Origin: Thermoanaerobacter uzonensis DSM 18761
Lineage (GTDB): Bacteria; Bacillota; Thermoanaerobacteria; Thermoanaerobacterales; Thermoanaerobacteraceae
Assembly: GCF_900129115.1 (NCBI RefSeq)
Contig: NZ_FQUR01000011.1
Location: 62,001-126,000 of the forward strand
Length of the DNA: 64,000 bases
Direction of reading: 5' to 3'
Every line of letters starts with the position of its first letter. The first letter of the stretch is position 1. The notes under the pieces were generated by a model that saw only the letters and a list, made by a program, of their open reading frames with translations, had not been told where the DNA came from and did no database searches. Shown here in pieces: positions 42,264 through 51,464 of this stretch. Position numbers and translations under genes: made by a program.

Positions 42264-42334
42264 TGTCAATTGACAAGATGCTGGAAATAAGATACCATGG
42301 ATATAGAAGGAATTACCGGTAGTCCTTAGAATTA
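42264..42334 (+). repeat. Repeated promoter-hairpin module, copy B
   Basis: TTGACA, then TACCAT about 17 bases later, GATATAGAAGGAATTACCGG and TAGTCCTTAGAATTA. Matches copy A at 36342; AAGGA-TTA[CCGG]TAG-TCCTT retains the hairpin with a wobble pair. A perfect 14-base palindrome TTGTCAATTGACAA overlaps its left end. Precedes the secreted-protein gene at 42426. Confidence 0.6.
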
Positions 42335-42425
42335 TTGGGGAAGGAGTGAAAATGTTAAGAGAGAGAAGGAATTTGAGAAATGCTTTTTGCTTACGACTAA
42401 TTTTAAGGTAGGTTGATGGAATTAA

Positions 42426-42989
42426 ATGAAAAGGATAGTGACAGTATTACTTACTTTGATATTAATATTTTCAACAACAGTTGTATTTGGAGCGACGGAT
42501 AACGTATTAGAAAATGAACCAGCTGCGATTTTTGAAGGTAGTAGCATCGAAATGAGTGTGGTAGAAAATACTAAACTTTCTAGTATGGATTTTATTTATT
42601 TACCTAATTATAATGCTGACATTGGTGGAGGTATTTTACTTTCGGAAGAAATAAAAAGGCACAACAATAATGAATTGGCAAGATATGTAGCTAAATTATC
42701 AGTTGATTTTATTGTAGCTTCTCTGGCTTATCAATATAAATTAGGATTCCCTACGAGCTTTGTTATAGATCGCTTTACAAACACATTAATATCATGGTTT
42801 AATAATAACTATTTACAAGATACTTATACGGGAGCGTGGATGTGGAAAGCCTGGAGCAATTATGAGAATGTTTATGTAATTTATGTGACATTAGTACATT
42901 ATTCTGATGGAACTTATACAAAACCTATAAAAGTCCAAACATTAGAGATTGGAAGGGAATACGGGACTACAGTTGAATATTATTACTAA
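42426..42989 (+). CDS. Secreted protein of unknown function
   Basis: 187 residues. A signal peptide (MKRIVTVLLTLILIFSTTVV, likely cleavage after VFGA) and a mature domain without cysteines or known motifs; Tyr/Asn-rich C-terminal half (WMWKAWSNYENVYVIYVTLV, YSDGTYTKPIKVQTLEIGRE). Start follows AAGGTAGGTTGATGGA. Close to the membrane-protein gene 30 bases downstream, probably co-transcribed. Family not recognised. Confidence 0.65.
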   Translation: MKRIVTVLLTLILIFSTTVVFGATDNVLENEPAAIFEGSSIEMSVVENTKLSSMDFIYLPNYNADIGGGILLSEEIKRHNNNELARYVAKLSVDFIVASLAYQYKLGFPTSFVIDRFTNTLISWFNNNYLQDTYTGAWMWKAWSNYENVYVIYVTLVHYSDGTYTKPIKVQTLEIGREYGTTVEYYY

Positions 42990-43018
42990 AGGAGAATATC
43001 TATGAGGAGATTATTATT

Positions 43019-43642
43019 ATGTTAGTGGTATGGTTTAATGCCATTTTAATTCTACTCGAATCTTTATATCAAGTGGTACTTTATATTTACAAATTGTCTG
43101 ATAGAGATAAAATTCCTCCTTTAACAATCAATTTTGTAGAAAAGCGAAAAATGTTTTTTAGTAGATGGCGCAAAGTTCCTCTAGACGATGGGATTATATA
43201 TAAAATGATTGGCAGGTCAAAAGTTAGGACATTTGTGTGGTTTATAGTTGGGATATTATTTTATGTTCATGCTAAAGGAAGAGGCGGTGAGATTGGAACT
43301 TATGTAATTTTTACAACTGTAATGTTCACAAATGTTTTAAAGCAAATTTACTTCTATAAGTATAAAAAATCTTTGAAAGGCGAAAAATTTTCTAAGGTGT
43401 TGCGAAGCATTATAGAAATAGAAATAGGTATGTACAACGTAGCCTTTGATATACCGATAGAAAAGAATAGTATATATGAAGTCATAAAAGATACATGGGT
43501 GAATATATTTGGCAGCATGTCTGTCATAATATTGGTATTTTTCGCTTCATATTTCGGAGTATTAGAAAAAGTTAGTATGCTGGTTATAATAATTTATTTA
43601 GCTGCTATTTTGAGTAAAAGATTTATTATGGTGCGAACTTAA
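43019..43642 (+). CDS. Membrane protein of unknown function
   Basis: 207 residues with hydrophobic segments at about 1-25, 70-88, 94-112, 163-182 and 186-202, and a basic loop between the first two. ATG 43019 follows GAGGAGATTATT. It lies 30 bases after the secreted-protein gene. No family motif seen. Confidence 0.6.
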   Translation: MLVVWFNAILILLESLYQVVLYIYKLSDRDKIPPLTINFVEKRKMFFSRWRKVPLDDGIIYKMIGRSKVRTFVWFIVGILFYVHAKGRGGEIGTYVIFTTVMFTNVLKQIYFYKYKKSLKGEKFSKVLRSIIEIEIGMYNVAFDIPIEKNSIYEVIKDTWVNIFGSMSVIILVFFASYFGVLEKVSMLVIIIYLAAILSKRFIMVRT

Positions 43643-43695
43643 AACTGTTAAGGCTAAATTTCTATTTTAGATCAGTATGTAGAAACGAGTAAAAA

Positions 43696-43732
43696 CCCTC
43701 AGACAAAGGGGACGGTTCCTTTTGTCTGAGGG
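43696..43732. repeat. REP-like palindrome, copy 6
   Basis: CCCTCAGACAAAGGGGACGG then TTCCTTTTGTCTGAGGG. The flanking CCCT/AGGG extend the stem and a T-rich run follows, so it may serve as terminator for the convergent genes on both sides. Confidence 0.75.
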
Positions 43733-43738
43733 TTTTCG

Positions 43739-44083
43739 TTATTGAGATTTTTCATCTTCTAAATTAATTTCTTTAGAGATTTCATGAAGCATTTGAGGTG
43801 TTAGTCTCATATCAAAATGAGTTAATTCATAATATTTTGTGGCTTTTCCATCACTGGAGATTTCCATACTCGATTTTACAAGCCCTGCTTCTTCTAATTT
43901 GCGAAGATGGATGTATAGAAGAGGTCTGCTTATGCCCATTATTCTTGCAAGTTCGCTTATATACTGCCTATTTTCATACAGAATGCCTAATATTTTTATT
44001 CTTACAGGGTGGGATAGAGCATCAAAAATTTTTATAATCTTTGCCGGATCTAAATATTCTGGTGAGGGGTTGTGTTCAGCCAT
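43739..44083 (-). CDS. ArsR-like winged-helix regulator
   Basis: 114 residues from ATG 44083 (AAAGGAAG upstream; TTG 44092 would sit on the SD). KIFDALSHPVRIKILGILYE then ISELARIMGISRPLLYIHLR and KLEEAGLVKSSMEISSDG form the HTH and wing. No metal-binding Cys motif. Last gene of a three-gene operon behind two small membrane proteins; the palindrome over the operon promoter is its likely target, and the divergent MFS gene a likely second one. Confidence 0.8.
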   Translation of the reverse strand: MAEHNPSPEYLDPAKIIKIFDALSHPVRIKILGILYENRQYISELARIMGISRPLLYIHLRKLEEAGLVKSSMEISSDGKATKYYELTHFDMRLTPQMLHEISKEINLEDEKSQ

Positions 44084-44084
44084 T

Positions 44085-44309
44085 TTAATCAACTTCCTTT
44101 AACAGCTTTTCTATTTTCTCCAGTGCACTTTTTACTCCATCTATTTCATTTAATAGATCGTTTGACATTTTTATATACAACTCATTTTGTTTTCGCATAT
44201 TTGATACTTTTACAAAGACGAATATTGAGAAAACGGCAAAGATAACTGCTAAAATAAAAGGCGTAAAAAGTGTGATAATTGCAAATAAGTATATGCCCGA
44301 TGTATTCAT
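44085..44309 (-). CDS. Small membrane protein with coiled-coil tail
   Basis: 74 residues: hydrophobic segment at about 5-32 (FAIITLFTPFILAVIFAVFS) followed by a charged heptad-like helix (LYIKMSNDLLNEIDGVKSAL, EKIEKLLKEVD). AAGGAGGATTAAT precedes the ATG. Same plan as its upstream neighbour; the two may interact. Stop is 1 base before the regulator's ATG. Confidence 0.7.
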   Translation of the reverse strand: MNTSGIYLFAIITLFTPFILAVIFAVFSIFVFVKVSNMRKQNELYIKMSNDLLNEIDGVKSALEKIEKLLKEVD

Positions 44310-44323
44310 ATTAATCCTCCTTT

Positions 44324-44518
44324 TTATTCTATATTTTCAAGTAATTTCTCAATAGATTCTGCTTTTTGACGTAAAGATGACAGTTTTTCTTGTGTCTCTT
44401 GAGTTAATTTAGAAAAAGCCTTATATTGCGCTTGAAGCTTTGTTATTTCAAGAACAATTGCTGTTAAAAAAATTATTGAAGTGATAGAAAGGGCGAGTAT
44501 AAGATAAACAAATCCCAT
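44324..44518 (-). CDS. Small membrane protein with coiled-coil tail
   Basis: 64 residues: one hydrophobic segment (about 3-24, GFVYLILALSITSIIFLTAI) and an amphipathic charged helix (KLTQETQEKLSSLRQKAESI EKLLENIE split across the tail). RBS GAGGAGGCTTTTAAA. First gene of the operon; promoter and operator lie just upstream. Function unknown. Confidence 0.7.
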   Translation of the reverse strand: MGFVYLILALSITSIIFLTAIVLEITKLQAQYKAFSKLTQETQEKLSSLRQKAESIEKLLENIE

Positions 44519-44541
44519 TTTAAAAGCCTCCTCATTTTTTT

Positions 44542-44585
44542 ATTTCACATGTAATAATTATATTACATATGAAATAATTTGTCAA
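44542..44585 (-). promoter_or_regulatory. Promoter and large palindromic operator of the ArsR-like operon
   Basis: Minus-strand TTGACA (44585-44580), 17-base spacer, TATAAT (44562-44557): a consensus promoter. ATTTCACATGTAATA (from 44542) and TATTACATATGAAAT (to 44575) form a 34-base palindrome with one mismatch per arm that covers the -10 and spacer. Confidence 0.75.
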
Positions 44586-44664
44586 TATGCATTTGCTATT
44601 TGGAGTAAGTTCTTTTATAATTATGTAAAATCAAATTTCATCCACAAAAGAAAGAGGGAGATAA

Positions 44665-45813
44665 ATGGGATATGCAACTATTATCTATTATTTTTTTATA
44701 ATCTTTTACGCAGTATTTTTTATGGGGGGAGCGATTTATGGCACTTTTGTGCCGGTTTATCTGGACTACATAGGTTATAGTAAGAGTGAAATTGGAATTT
44801 TGATGTCTTTAGGTCCTTTTGTCGCTATAATAGCTCAGCCGTTTTGGGGGATTACAAGCGATAGAGCGAGGTCTAAAAATTTTGTTTTGCAAATTTTATT
44901 TTTAGCTAGCATTTTTACTATGGCATTGTTTCCTTTGTCCCGCAATTTTTATTATCTCATAGCAGTTATAACTCTTTTCACATTTTTTCAAACTTCTACT
45001 GGTCCGATAAGTGATGCCATAACACTAGAGTATTTAAGTGAAACAAATCAAAAATTTGGTCCAATAAGAATGGCAGGAACAATTGGATACGCAGTGATGT
45101 CAGTTATAGCTGGCTGGTTTGTGCAAAGGTATATCGGAAGCATTTTTATTTTAAACATTGTAGTATTGTTTTTAGCCTTTATGATTGTATTTAAACTTCC
45201 TGTTGTAAAAGGTCATCAATTTGGAAAGGAAAAGGTTTCTATATGGAAGCTTTTTTCAGATAAAAATCTCGTTTTGCTGATGGTATTCAATTTTTTAGTA
45301 CAGATTACGTTAGGATTTTACTATACTTATTTTCCTATTTATTTTAGACAAATAGGTGGAAACAATGAGCTTTTGGGCTGGGCTTATTTTATTTCTGCAA
45401 TGAGCGAGATACCTTTTTTGCTGTATGCCGATAAGATACTTGAGAAAATAGGCACAAGAGGAGCGCTTATAGGAGCAAGCTTTGTGGCAGCAATAAGATG
45501 GCTTATCATATCGCTTTTTCAAAACGCATATTTGGTTTTGCCATTTCAACTTTTGCACGGTTTAATTTTTATAGTTTTATATTACTCTATGGCAACTTAT
45601 ATTAATCAAGAAGTTCCAAAAGAATTAAGGGCGTCGGGACAGACCATGAATAATTTAATAGGTATGGGTATTTCAAGGATTGTGGGAAGCTTACTGGGGG
45701 GATTTTTGAGTGACGCTTATGGAATAAAGGCAGTGTTTTTTTATAATTCTCTTTTGGCTTTTGCCATAGGTTTAATCTTTGGGTATATCTTTTTTAGGAA
45801 GATAGGAAGATAA
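44665..45813 (+). CDS. MFS transporter (LacY/nucleoside-type MFS_1-like)
   Basis: 382 residues, 12 hydrophobic segments. Begins GYATIIYYFFIIFYAVFFMG; SDRARSKNFVLQ in loop 2-3; GPISDAITLEYLSETNQKFG is typical of the PPP/LacY-like MFS branch. Divergent from the ArsR-like operon and possibly under the same regulator. Starts after AAAGAGGGAGATAA. Substrate unknown, perhaps a sugar or nucleoside. Confidence 0.8.
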   Translation: MGYATIIYYFFIIFYAVFFMGGAIYGTFVPVYLDYIGYSKSEIGILMSLGPFVAIIAQPFWGITSDRARSKNFVLQILFLASIFTMALFPLSRNFYYLIAVITLFTFFQTSTGPISDAITLEYLSETNQKFGPIRMAGTIGYAVMSVIAGWFVQRYIGSIFILNIVVLFLAFMIVFKLPVVKGHQFGKEKVSIWKLFSDKNLVLLMVFNFLVQITLGFYYTYFPIYFRQIGGNNELLGWAYFISAMSEIPFLLYADKILEKIGTRGALIGASFVAAIRWLIISLFQNAYLVLPFQLLHGLIFIVLYYSMATYINQEVPKELRASGQTMNNLIGMGISRIVGSLLGGFLSDAYGIKAVFFYNSLLAFAIGLIFGYIFFRKIGR

Positions 45814-45855
45814 TTTTGTGAATTTAAAAAGGCAAAATTTTTTTATGAAAAACTC

Positions 45856-45883
45856 TTGAAAAAATTTTGTATGGTGGTATAAT
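45856..45883 (+). promoter_or_regulatory. Promoter of the arginine operon
   Basis: TTGAAA (45856-45861), 16-base spacer, TATAAT (45878-45883). Confidence 0.65.
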
Positions 45884-45894
45884 GTAAAATAAAA

Positions 45895-45971
45895 GTTGTA
45901 TAATTATAAATTAAATATTGTATTTATGCGCAGAAATATTTTTTTAACGTTCTATGCATAAATATAAATTA
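45895..45971 (+). promoter_or_regulatory. Candidate ArgR/AhrC-binding region
   Basis: AT-rich ARG-box-like words lie downstream of the promoter: TTGTATAATTATAAATTAA (from 45896), ATTGTATTTATGC, and TATGCATAAATATAAATTA (45953-45971). They resemble the TNTGAATWWWWATTCANW type box loosely. Supported mainly by position before argC. Confidence 0.4.
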
Positions 45972-46025
45972 AATCGTATATATATTAATAAATGACAGAG
46001 GATGTAAAAGAGGGAGGCACTTTAA

Positions 46026-47060
46026 ATGGTGAGGGTAGGAATATTTGGGGCAACGGGTTATACGGGGGTCGAACTTATAAGAATACTTTCAAAGCATGAA
46101 AAAGTAGAAATAAAATATCTTTCTTCTCAAAGTTATAATACCAAAGCAATTTCGGATGTTTATTCATCTCTCATTGGTTTTTGCGACAAAGAGTTGGAAG
46201 ATTTAAACCTAGAAAAGGCAATGTCAGAATGCGATGTCATATTTACGGCTTTGCCTTCAGGTCATGCTTCAAAAATTGCCAGAGAAGCTGTGAAAAAAGG
46301 AGTAAAGGTGATTGACTTAGGAGCTGACTTTAGATTTGACGATTATTCCGTCTACAAAAAATGGTATGGCGGAGATTATGAAAATTATGAAGGTATTAAA
46401 AGGGTATATGGTCTTCCGGAAGTTTACAGAGAAACTATAAAAGAGGCTGAAGTAGTAGGAAATCCGGGATGTTATCCTACAAGCGTTATATTAGGGCTTA
46501 TGCCTCTTTTGAAAAATGGCATAATAGAGGGGGAGGTAATTGTTGATTCAAAGTCAGGTGTATCAGGGGCAGGTCACAATCCCTCCCATAACAATATGTA
46601 TGCAGAATGCAATGAAAACATAAAAGCGTATAATGTTGCAAAGCATAGACATGTTCCAGAAATGGAGCAAGAACTTTCAAAAGCTTTCGGAGAAAAAGTA
46701 TCTGTTGTGTTTACTCCCCACCTTACGCCAATGACAAGAGGAATTTTAAGTACTATGTATTGCAAACTAAAAAAAGATATGGATATAAACACTGTTTATA
46801 ATGTTTACACAGATTTTTATAAAAATGAGTATTTTGTAAAAGTGTTACAACCTGGTAATTACCCCGCAACAAAAAATGTTTATGGGTCGAATTTTTGTCA
46901 CATAGGGTTTGAAGTTGATAAACATACTAATACTTTAATAGTGATGTCTGCAATTGATAATCTTGTTAAAGGGGCGTCAGGCCAGGCAGTGCAAAATATG
47001 AATATTATGTTTGGAATAAATGAAAATACTGGACTTGATATAGTTCCAATATATCCTTAG
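46026..47060 (+). CDS. argC: N-acetyl-gamma-glutamyl-phosphate reductase
   Basis: 344 residues. NADP-binding start [18 protein letters not shown], catalytic Cys in [20 protein letters not shown] (about 149), and [11 protein letters not shown]. Third step of glutamate-to-ornithine synthesis: NADPH reduction of acetylglutamyl phosphate to the semialdehyde. First gene of argCJBD-carAB-argGH. RBS AGAGGGAGGC. Confidence 0.95.
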   Translation: MVRVGIFGATGYTGVELIRILSKHEKVEIKYLSSQSYNTKAISDVYSSLIGFCDKELEDLNLEKAMSECDVIFTALPSGHASKIAREAVKKGVKVIDLGADFRFDDYSVYKKWYGGDYENYEGIKRVYGLPEVYRETIKEAEVVGNPGCYPTSVILGLMPLLKNGIIEGEVIVDSKSGVSGAGHNPSHNNMYAECNENIKAYNVAKHRHVPEMEQELSKAFGEKVSVVFTPHLTPMTRGILSTMYCKLKKDMDINTVYNVYTDFYKNEYFVKVLQPGNYPATKNVYGSNFCHIGFEVDKHTNTLIVMSAIDNLVKGASGQAVQNMNIMFGINENTGLDIVPIYP

Positions 47061-47104
47061 ATAAAAACACAAATAAAAAATAAAGGGATTTGGAGGATTT
47101 GATA

Positions 47105-48325
47105 ATGGAAGAGTTGGAGATTTTAGAAGGAAGCATTGAACTGCCAAAAGGCTTTTTAGCTTCAGGCATTTTTGCAGGGATAAAAAAAAGTAAAAAGGAT
47201 ATTGCATTAATATATTCAGAAAAAGTGGCAAATGCAGCAGCAGTATTTACAACGAATAAGGTTAAAGCGGCGCCAGTCCTTCTTGATATGAAAAGAATAG
47301 AAAAAGGTACAACACAGGCGATCATTATAAACAGTGGCAATGCCAATGCCTGCACAGGAGAAAAAGGTTTTGGGGATGCTGTTAACATGGCAAAAAAAGT
47401 GTCACAACTTCTTAAAATAGATGAAGAAAATGTGCTGGTATGTTCTACAGGGGTTATTGGTGCACCTCTTCCTATGGAAAAAGTTTTAAAAGGGATTGAG
47501 ACTGCGGCAGAAAATCTTTCAACAGAGGGTGGGTACCAGGCGGCTGAAGCTATAATGACAACAGATACTTTTTTAAAAGGTGTGACAACTAAGTTTGTAA
47601 TAGAAGGCAAAATTGTTACAATGACAGGGTTTGCAAAAGGATCAGGTATGATACATCCAAATATGGCCACAATGCTTTCTTTTATACTTACAGATGCTAA
47701 TATAACTAAGGTTGCATTAAATAAAGCTTTTAAAGAAACTGTAGACAAAACTTATAACATGATTTCTGTTGATGGGGATATGAGCACAAATGATACAGCG
47801 ATAATACTTGCAAATGGGGAAGCGCAAAACAAAACAATAGAAGAAGGGGCTCATGAATTTGATGTGTTTTATAAAGCCTTAGAGTATGTGAATAAAACCC
47901 TTGCAAAACTTATTGTGAAGGATGGAGAAGGAGCAACTAAGTTCATGGAAGTAAATATTGTAAATGCAAAAACTGAAGAAGATGCAAGATTAGCTGCAAA
48001 GTCTATCGTAAACTCAAATCTTGTAAAAACAGCTATATTTGGTGAAGATGCCAACTGGGGAAGGATTCTCGCGGCAGTGGGGTATTCAGGGGCAGATTTT
48101 GACGTAAATGAAGTAGATATATATTTAAAAAGCGTGAAAGGAGAAATTAAAGTTTGTGAAAATGGAGGTTACATCTTTTTTGATGAGGCTTTAGCCAAAG
48201 AAATTTTAAAAGAAAAAGAAATTACTATAACCGTAGATATGAAGGCCGGGGAATATAGTGCGACTTCGTGGGGGTGCGACTTAAGTTATGATTATGTAAA
48301 AATTAACGGGAGTTATAGAACATGA
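47105..48325 (+). CDS. argJ: Glutamate N-acetyltransferase / ornithine acetyltransferase
   Basis: 406 residues from ATG 47105, 8 bases after GGAGG; a reading from 47090 overlaps that SD. GFAKGSGMIHPNMATMLSFI contains the ATML self-cleavage site, with Thr becoming the nucleophile of the beta chain. It moves the acetyl group from acetylornithine back to glutamate (the cyclic pathway), making a separate argE unnecessary; thermophile versions often also use acetyl-CoA. Stop overlaps argB start by 4 bases. Confidence 0.95.
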   Translation: MEELEILEGSIELPKGFLASGIFAGIKKSKKDIALIYSEKVANAAAVFTTNKVKAAPVLLDMKRIEKGTTQAIIINSGNANACTGEKGFGDAVNMAKKVSQLLKIDEENVLVCSTGVIGAPLPMEKVLKGIETAAENLSTEGGYQAAEAIMTTDTFLKGVTTKFVIEGKIVTMTGFAKGSGMIHPNMATMLSFILTDANITKVALNKAFKETVDKTYNMISVDGDMSTNDTAIILANGEAQNKTIEEGAHEFDVFYKALEYVNKTLAKLIVKDGEGATKFMEVNIVNAKTEEDARLAAKSIVNSNLVKTAIFGEDANWGRILAAVGYSGADFDVNEVDIYLKSVKGEIKVCENGGYIFFDEALAKEILKEKEITITVDMKAGEYSATSWGCDLSYDYVKINGSYRT

Positions 48326-49221
48326 TTAGAAAGCAAAAATATGGTGACGAAATCGCAAAAGCCCATGTTTTAATAGAAGCACTCCCTTATATTAAAAAGT
48401 TCTCCGGCAAGACAGTTGTAATAAAATACGGTGGAAGCGCAATGTTAGACTGCAATTTAAAAAGAATGGTAATGCAGGACATTGTATTGATGAAATTTGT
48501 AGGATTAAATCCTGTAATTGTACATGGCGGTGGACCAGAAATAAATAAGATGTTAGAAAAGTTAGGGATAGAGTCAAAATTTGTAAATGGACTGCGAGTT
48601 ACTGACGAAGCCACTATGGAAATTGTTGAAATGGTACTGATGGGTCGCATTAATAAAGAAATTGTGTCTTTAATTAATGAACTAGGTGGCCAGGCGATTG
48701 GCATAAGTGGAAAAGATGGCAAACTTTTAAAGGCGGAAAAGGACATATCGAATGGGGACATAGGATACGTCGGAAAAATTGTAGATGTAAACATAGATGT
48801 AATAACGATGATGCTGGAAAAAGGCTATATACCTGTTATTGCACCAGTTTCTTTCGGAGATGACGGCAAAACATACAATGTAAATGCGGATACTGCAGCA
48901 GGAAAAATCGCAGAAGCATTAAAGGCTGAAAAACTAATTTTACTTACAGATGTTGAAGGAATTCTATCAAATATAAATGATAAAAGCAGCCTAATATCCC
49001 GAATGGACTTAGAGCATGCAAAAGAATTTATGAATTCGGGACGGATAAACGGTGGAATGATACCAAAACTTGAATGTTGCATAAAAGCTGTTGAAAATGG
49101 TGTAAAAAGAGCTCATATTATCGATGGAAGACTTACTCATTCACTGCTTCTTGAAATTTTTACTGATGAAGGAATAGGTACTATGATAGGAAAGGAATGT
49201 TTTGACGATGATAACCTCTGA
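48322..49221 (+). CDS. argB: Acetylglutamate kinase
   Basis: 299 residues. Amino-acid kinase fold: VVIKYGGSAML, PVIVHGGGPEINKMLEKLGI, VSFGDDGKTYNVNADTAAGK, ILLTDVEGI. N-terminal helix (IRKQKYGDEIAKAHVLIEAL) is the kind used by arginine-inhibited hexameric enzymes, so feedback inhibition is plausible. Phosphorylates N-acetylglutamate. Overlaps argJ by 4 and argD by 14 bases. Confidence 0.95.
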   Translation: MIRKQKYGDEIAKAHVLIEALPYIKKFSGKTVVIKYGGSAMLDCNLKRMVMQDIVLMKFVGLNPVIVHGGGPEINKMLEKLGIESKFVNGLRVTDEATMEIVEMVLMGRINKEIVSLINELGGQAIGISGKDGKLLKAEKDISNGDIGYVGKIVDVNIDVITMMLEKGYIPVIAPVSFGDDGKTYNVNADTAAGKIAEALKAEKLILLTDVEGILSNINDKSSLISRMDLEHAKEFMNSGRINGGMIPKLECCIKAVENGVKRAHIIDGRLTHSLLLEIFTDEGIGTMIGKECFDDDNL

Positions 49222-50392
49222 GGATAAGAAATATCTAATGAATACTTACAGCAGATACCCTATTACCCTAGCAGAGGGAAAAGGGACAAAAGTGTGGGAT
49301 GACAAAGGGAATGTTTATCTCGATTTTGTTGCAGGCATTGCAGTAAATTCACTGGGGCATTGTCATCAGGCATTAGTTAATGCCATAAAGAACCAATCCG
49401 AAAAACTTATACACTGTTCTAATCTTTATTGGAATGAGAACCAGATAGAACTTGCAAAGATAATCGCAGAAAACTCCTTTGGGGATAAGGTATTTTTTGC
49501 AAATAGCGGTGCAGAAGCAAATGAAGGCGCAATAAAACTTACCAGAAAATATGCATCCTTAAAATACGGTAGTAAAAGGTACAAAGTTATATCTGCCCAA
49601 AATTCTTTTCATGGAAGAACTTTTGGGGCACTTACTGCGACAGGTCAAGAGAAATATCACAAAGGTTTTGGCCCACTTCTTTCTGGTTTTAAATATGTAC
49701 CTTTTAATGATATTGATGCTCTTTATAATGCAATTGATGATGAAGTATGTGCAATTATGCTGGAAGTAGTGCAAGGCGAAGGTGGTATCCATGAAGCCAC
49801 ACCGGAATATATAAAGGCGGCAAGAGAAATATGTGATAAAAATGACATTCTCTTTATAATAGACGAAGTGCAGACAGGTATAGGAAGGACGGGAAAACTT
49901 TTTGGATATGAGCATTATGGCATAACTCCTGACATTATGACTTTGGCAAAGGGATTGGGAGGAGGCTTCCCAATAGGAGCTATTGTCGCAAAAGAGGATA
50001 AAGCTGTTTTTCAACCGGGAGACCATGCCTCCACATTTGGCGGAAGTCCTTTAGCTTGCGCCGCAGGAATTGCAGTGATGAATGAAATAACAAAGGAAGG
50101 TTTTTTAGATAGTGTGGCTCAAAAAGGTGAGTATTTTAAGGAGAAACTTGAAAATTTAAAGGAGAAATACAGTGTCATAAAAGAAGTGAGAGGAAAGGGC
50201 CTTATGATAGGCTGCGAAATGGATATGGAAGAGGCTTCGAATATGGTGACAAAGGCAATGGAAAAAGGCTTACTTATAAATTGTATCAGCCACAATGTTT
50301 TAAGGTTTGTTCCTCCTCTTACTGTGACAGAAGAGGAAATAGATACGGCGTTAATAATACTGGAGGATGTACTTTGTGAAATGGGGTTTTAG
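49208..50392 (+). CDS. argD: Acetylornithine aminotransferase
   Basis: 394 residues from ATG 49208 (GAAAGGAATG upstream; TTG 49202 possible). Class III PLP aminotransferase: VFFANSGAEANEGAIKLTRK, FHGRTFGALTATGQEKYHKG, LFIIDEVQTGIGRTGKLFGY and the PLP Lys in MTLAKGLGGGFPIGAI. Converts acetylglutamate semialdehyde to acetylornithine. Ends 1 base before carA. Confidence 0.95.
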   Translation: MITSEDKKYLMNTYSRYPITLAEGKGTKVWDDKGNVYLDFVAGIAVNSLGHCHQALVNAIKNQSEKLIHCSNLYWNENQIELAKIIAENSFGDKVFFANSGAEANEGAIKLTRKYASLKYGSKRYKVISAQNSFHGRTFGALTATGQEKYHKGFGPLLSGFKYVPFNDIDALYNAIDDEVCAIMLEVVQGEGGIHEATPEYIKAAREICDKNDILFIIDEVQTGIGRTGKLFGYEHYGITPDIMTLAKGLGGGFPIGAIVAKEDKAVFQPGDHASTFGGSPLACAAGIAVMNEITKEGFLDSVAQKGEYFKEKLENLKEKYSVIKEVRGKGLMIGCEMDMEEASNMVTKAMEKGLLINCISHNVLRFVPPLTVTEEEIDTALIILEDVLCEMGF

Positions 50393-50393
50393 C

Positions 50394-51464
50394 ATGAAAG
50401 GTTATTTGAAACTTGAGGATGGAAGCATATTTGAAGGTGAGTTAATAAGCAAAAACCAAAAAGGATATGGAGAAGTTGTTTTTACCACAGGGATGACAGG
50501 CTATCAAGAAGCCATAACAGATCCTTCCTACGCAGGCCAAATAGTTGTCATGACATATCCTTTAATAGGAAATTATGGCATCAACAAATACGACTTTCAA
50601 TCAGAAAAGCCTCATATAAGGGGATTTGTGATACGGGAATATTGCGATAAGCCTAGCAATTTTCAAAGTGAGGAGTCACTTTTGAGCTATCTTGATAAGC
50701 ACAACATACCAGTATTATCGGGAATTGATACAAGGGCTTTGACAAAAAAGCTTAGAGAAAATGGAACTATGAGAGGGATTATAACTTGTAGCCCTGATGA
50801 CAACATAGAATTTGACCAAGCAAATCTTTTAGAAGAAGTTTCTACGAAAAAGCCGTATCGTATAGCAGGTATTGGTCCAAAACTTGCTTTTATTGACCTT
50901 GGTACAAAAAAGAGCATTTTAAAAATGCTAAATTCAGTTGGATTTGACATTTATGTGTTTCCTTATAATGCAAGTTATGATGATGTTATGCAAATAAATC
51001 CCAATGCAATATTTCTTTCAAATGGACCGGGTGACCCTAAAGATGCAGTTTATGCAATAGAACTTACTAAACACTTTATGGGTATAAAACCTGTGCTTGG
51101 AATATGCTTAGGGCATCAAATAATAGCCCTTGCTCTTGGATGCAATACAGTAAAGATGAAATTTGGCCACAGAGGTGCAAATCAACCTGTTAAAGATTTG
51201 CTGACAAATAAAGACTATATAACTTCTCAAAACCACGGATACGCTGTTGAAGAGGAGTCAATAGATAAAGACAAGATAACTGTAACCCACATAAACTTAA
51301 ACGATGGAACAGTAGAAGGCATTATGCATAAATTTCTGCCAGTTTTTTCTGTACAGTATCATCCTGAGGCATGTCCTGGACCCCGTGATTCAACAGAGAT
51401 TTTTGATAAATTCATGGATATAGTCATGGTTTACAAAAGGAGGTCTTATTTTGCCGAAGTATAA
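50394..51464 (+). CDS. carA: Carbamoyl-phosphate synthase small (glutaminase) subunit
   Basis: 356 residues from ATG 50394 ([17 protein letters not shown]); starting at 50367 would add nine residues not typical of CarA. C-terminal class I glutamine amidotransferase: Cys in [18 protein letters not shown] (about 237) and [16 protein letters not shown] with His and Glu. Supplies ammonia to CarB. Embedded in the arg operon, so this may be an arginine-regulated copy. Overlaps carB by 14 bases. Confidence 0.95.
   Translation: MKGYLKLEDGSIFEGELISKNQKGYGEVVFTTGMTGYQEAITDPSYAGQIVVMTYPLIGNYGINKYDFQSEKPHIRGFVIREYCDKPSNFQSEESLLSYLDKHNIPVLSGIDTRALTKKLRENGTMRGIITCSPDDNIEFDQANLLEEVSTKKPYRIAGIGPKLAFIDLGTKKSILKMLNSVGFDIYVFPYNASYDDVMQINPNAIFLSNGPGDPKDAVYAIELTKHFMGIKPVLGICLGHQIIALALGCNTVKMKFGHRGANQPVKDLLTNKDYITSQNHGYAVEEESIDKDKITVTHINLNDGTVEGIMHKFLPVFSVQYHPEACPGPRDSTEIFDKFMDIVMVYKRRSYFAEV

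Noticed and set aside
43002-43025. Seven-codon ORF (MRRLLLC) before the 43019 gene
   Set aside because: It has an SD, but its GAGGAG is better explained as the SD of the ATG at 43019; too short to support.
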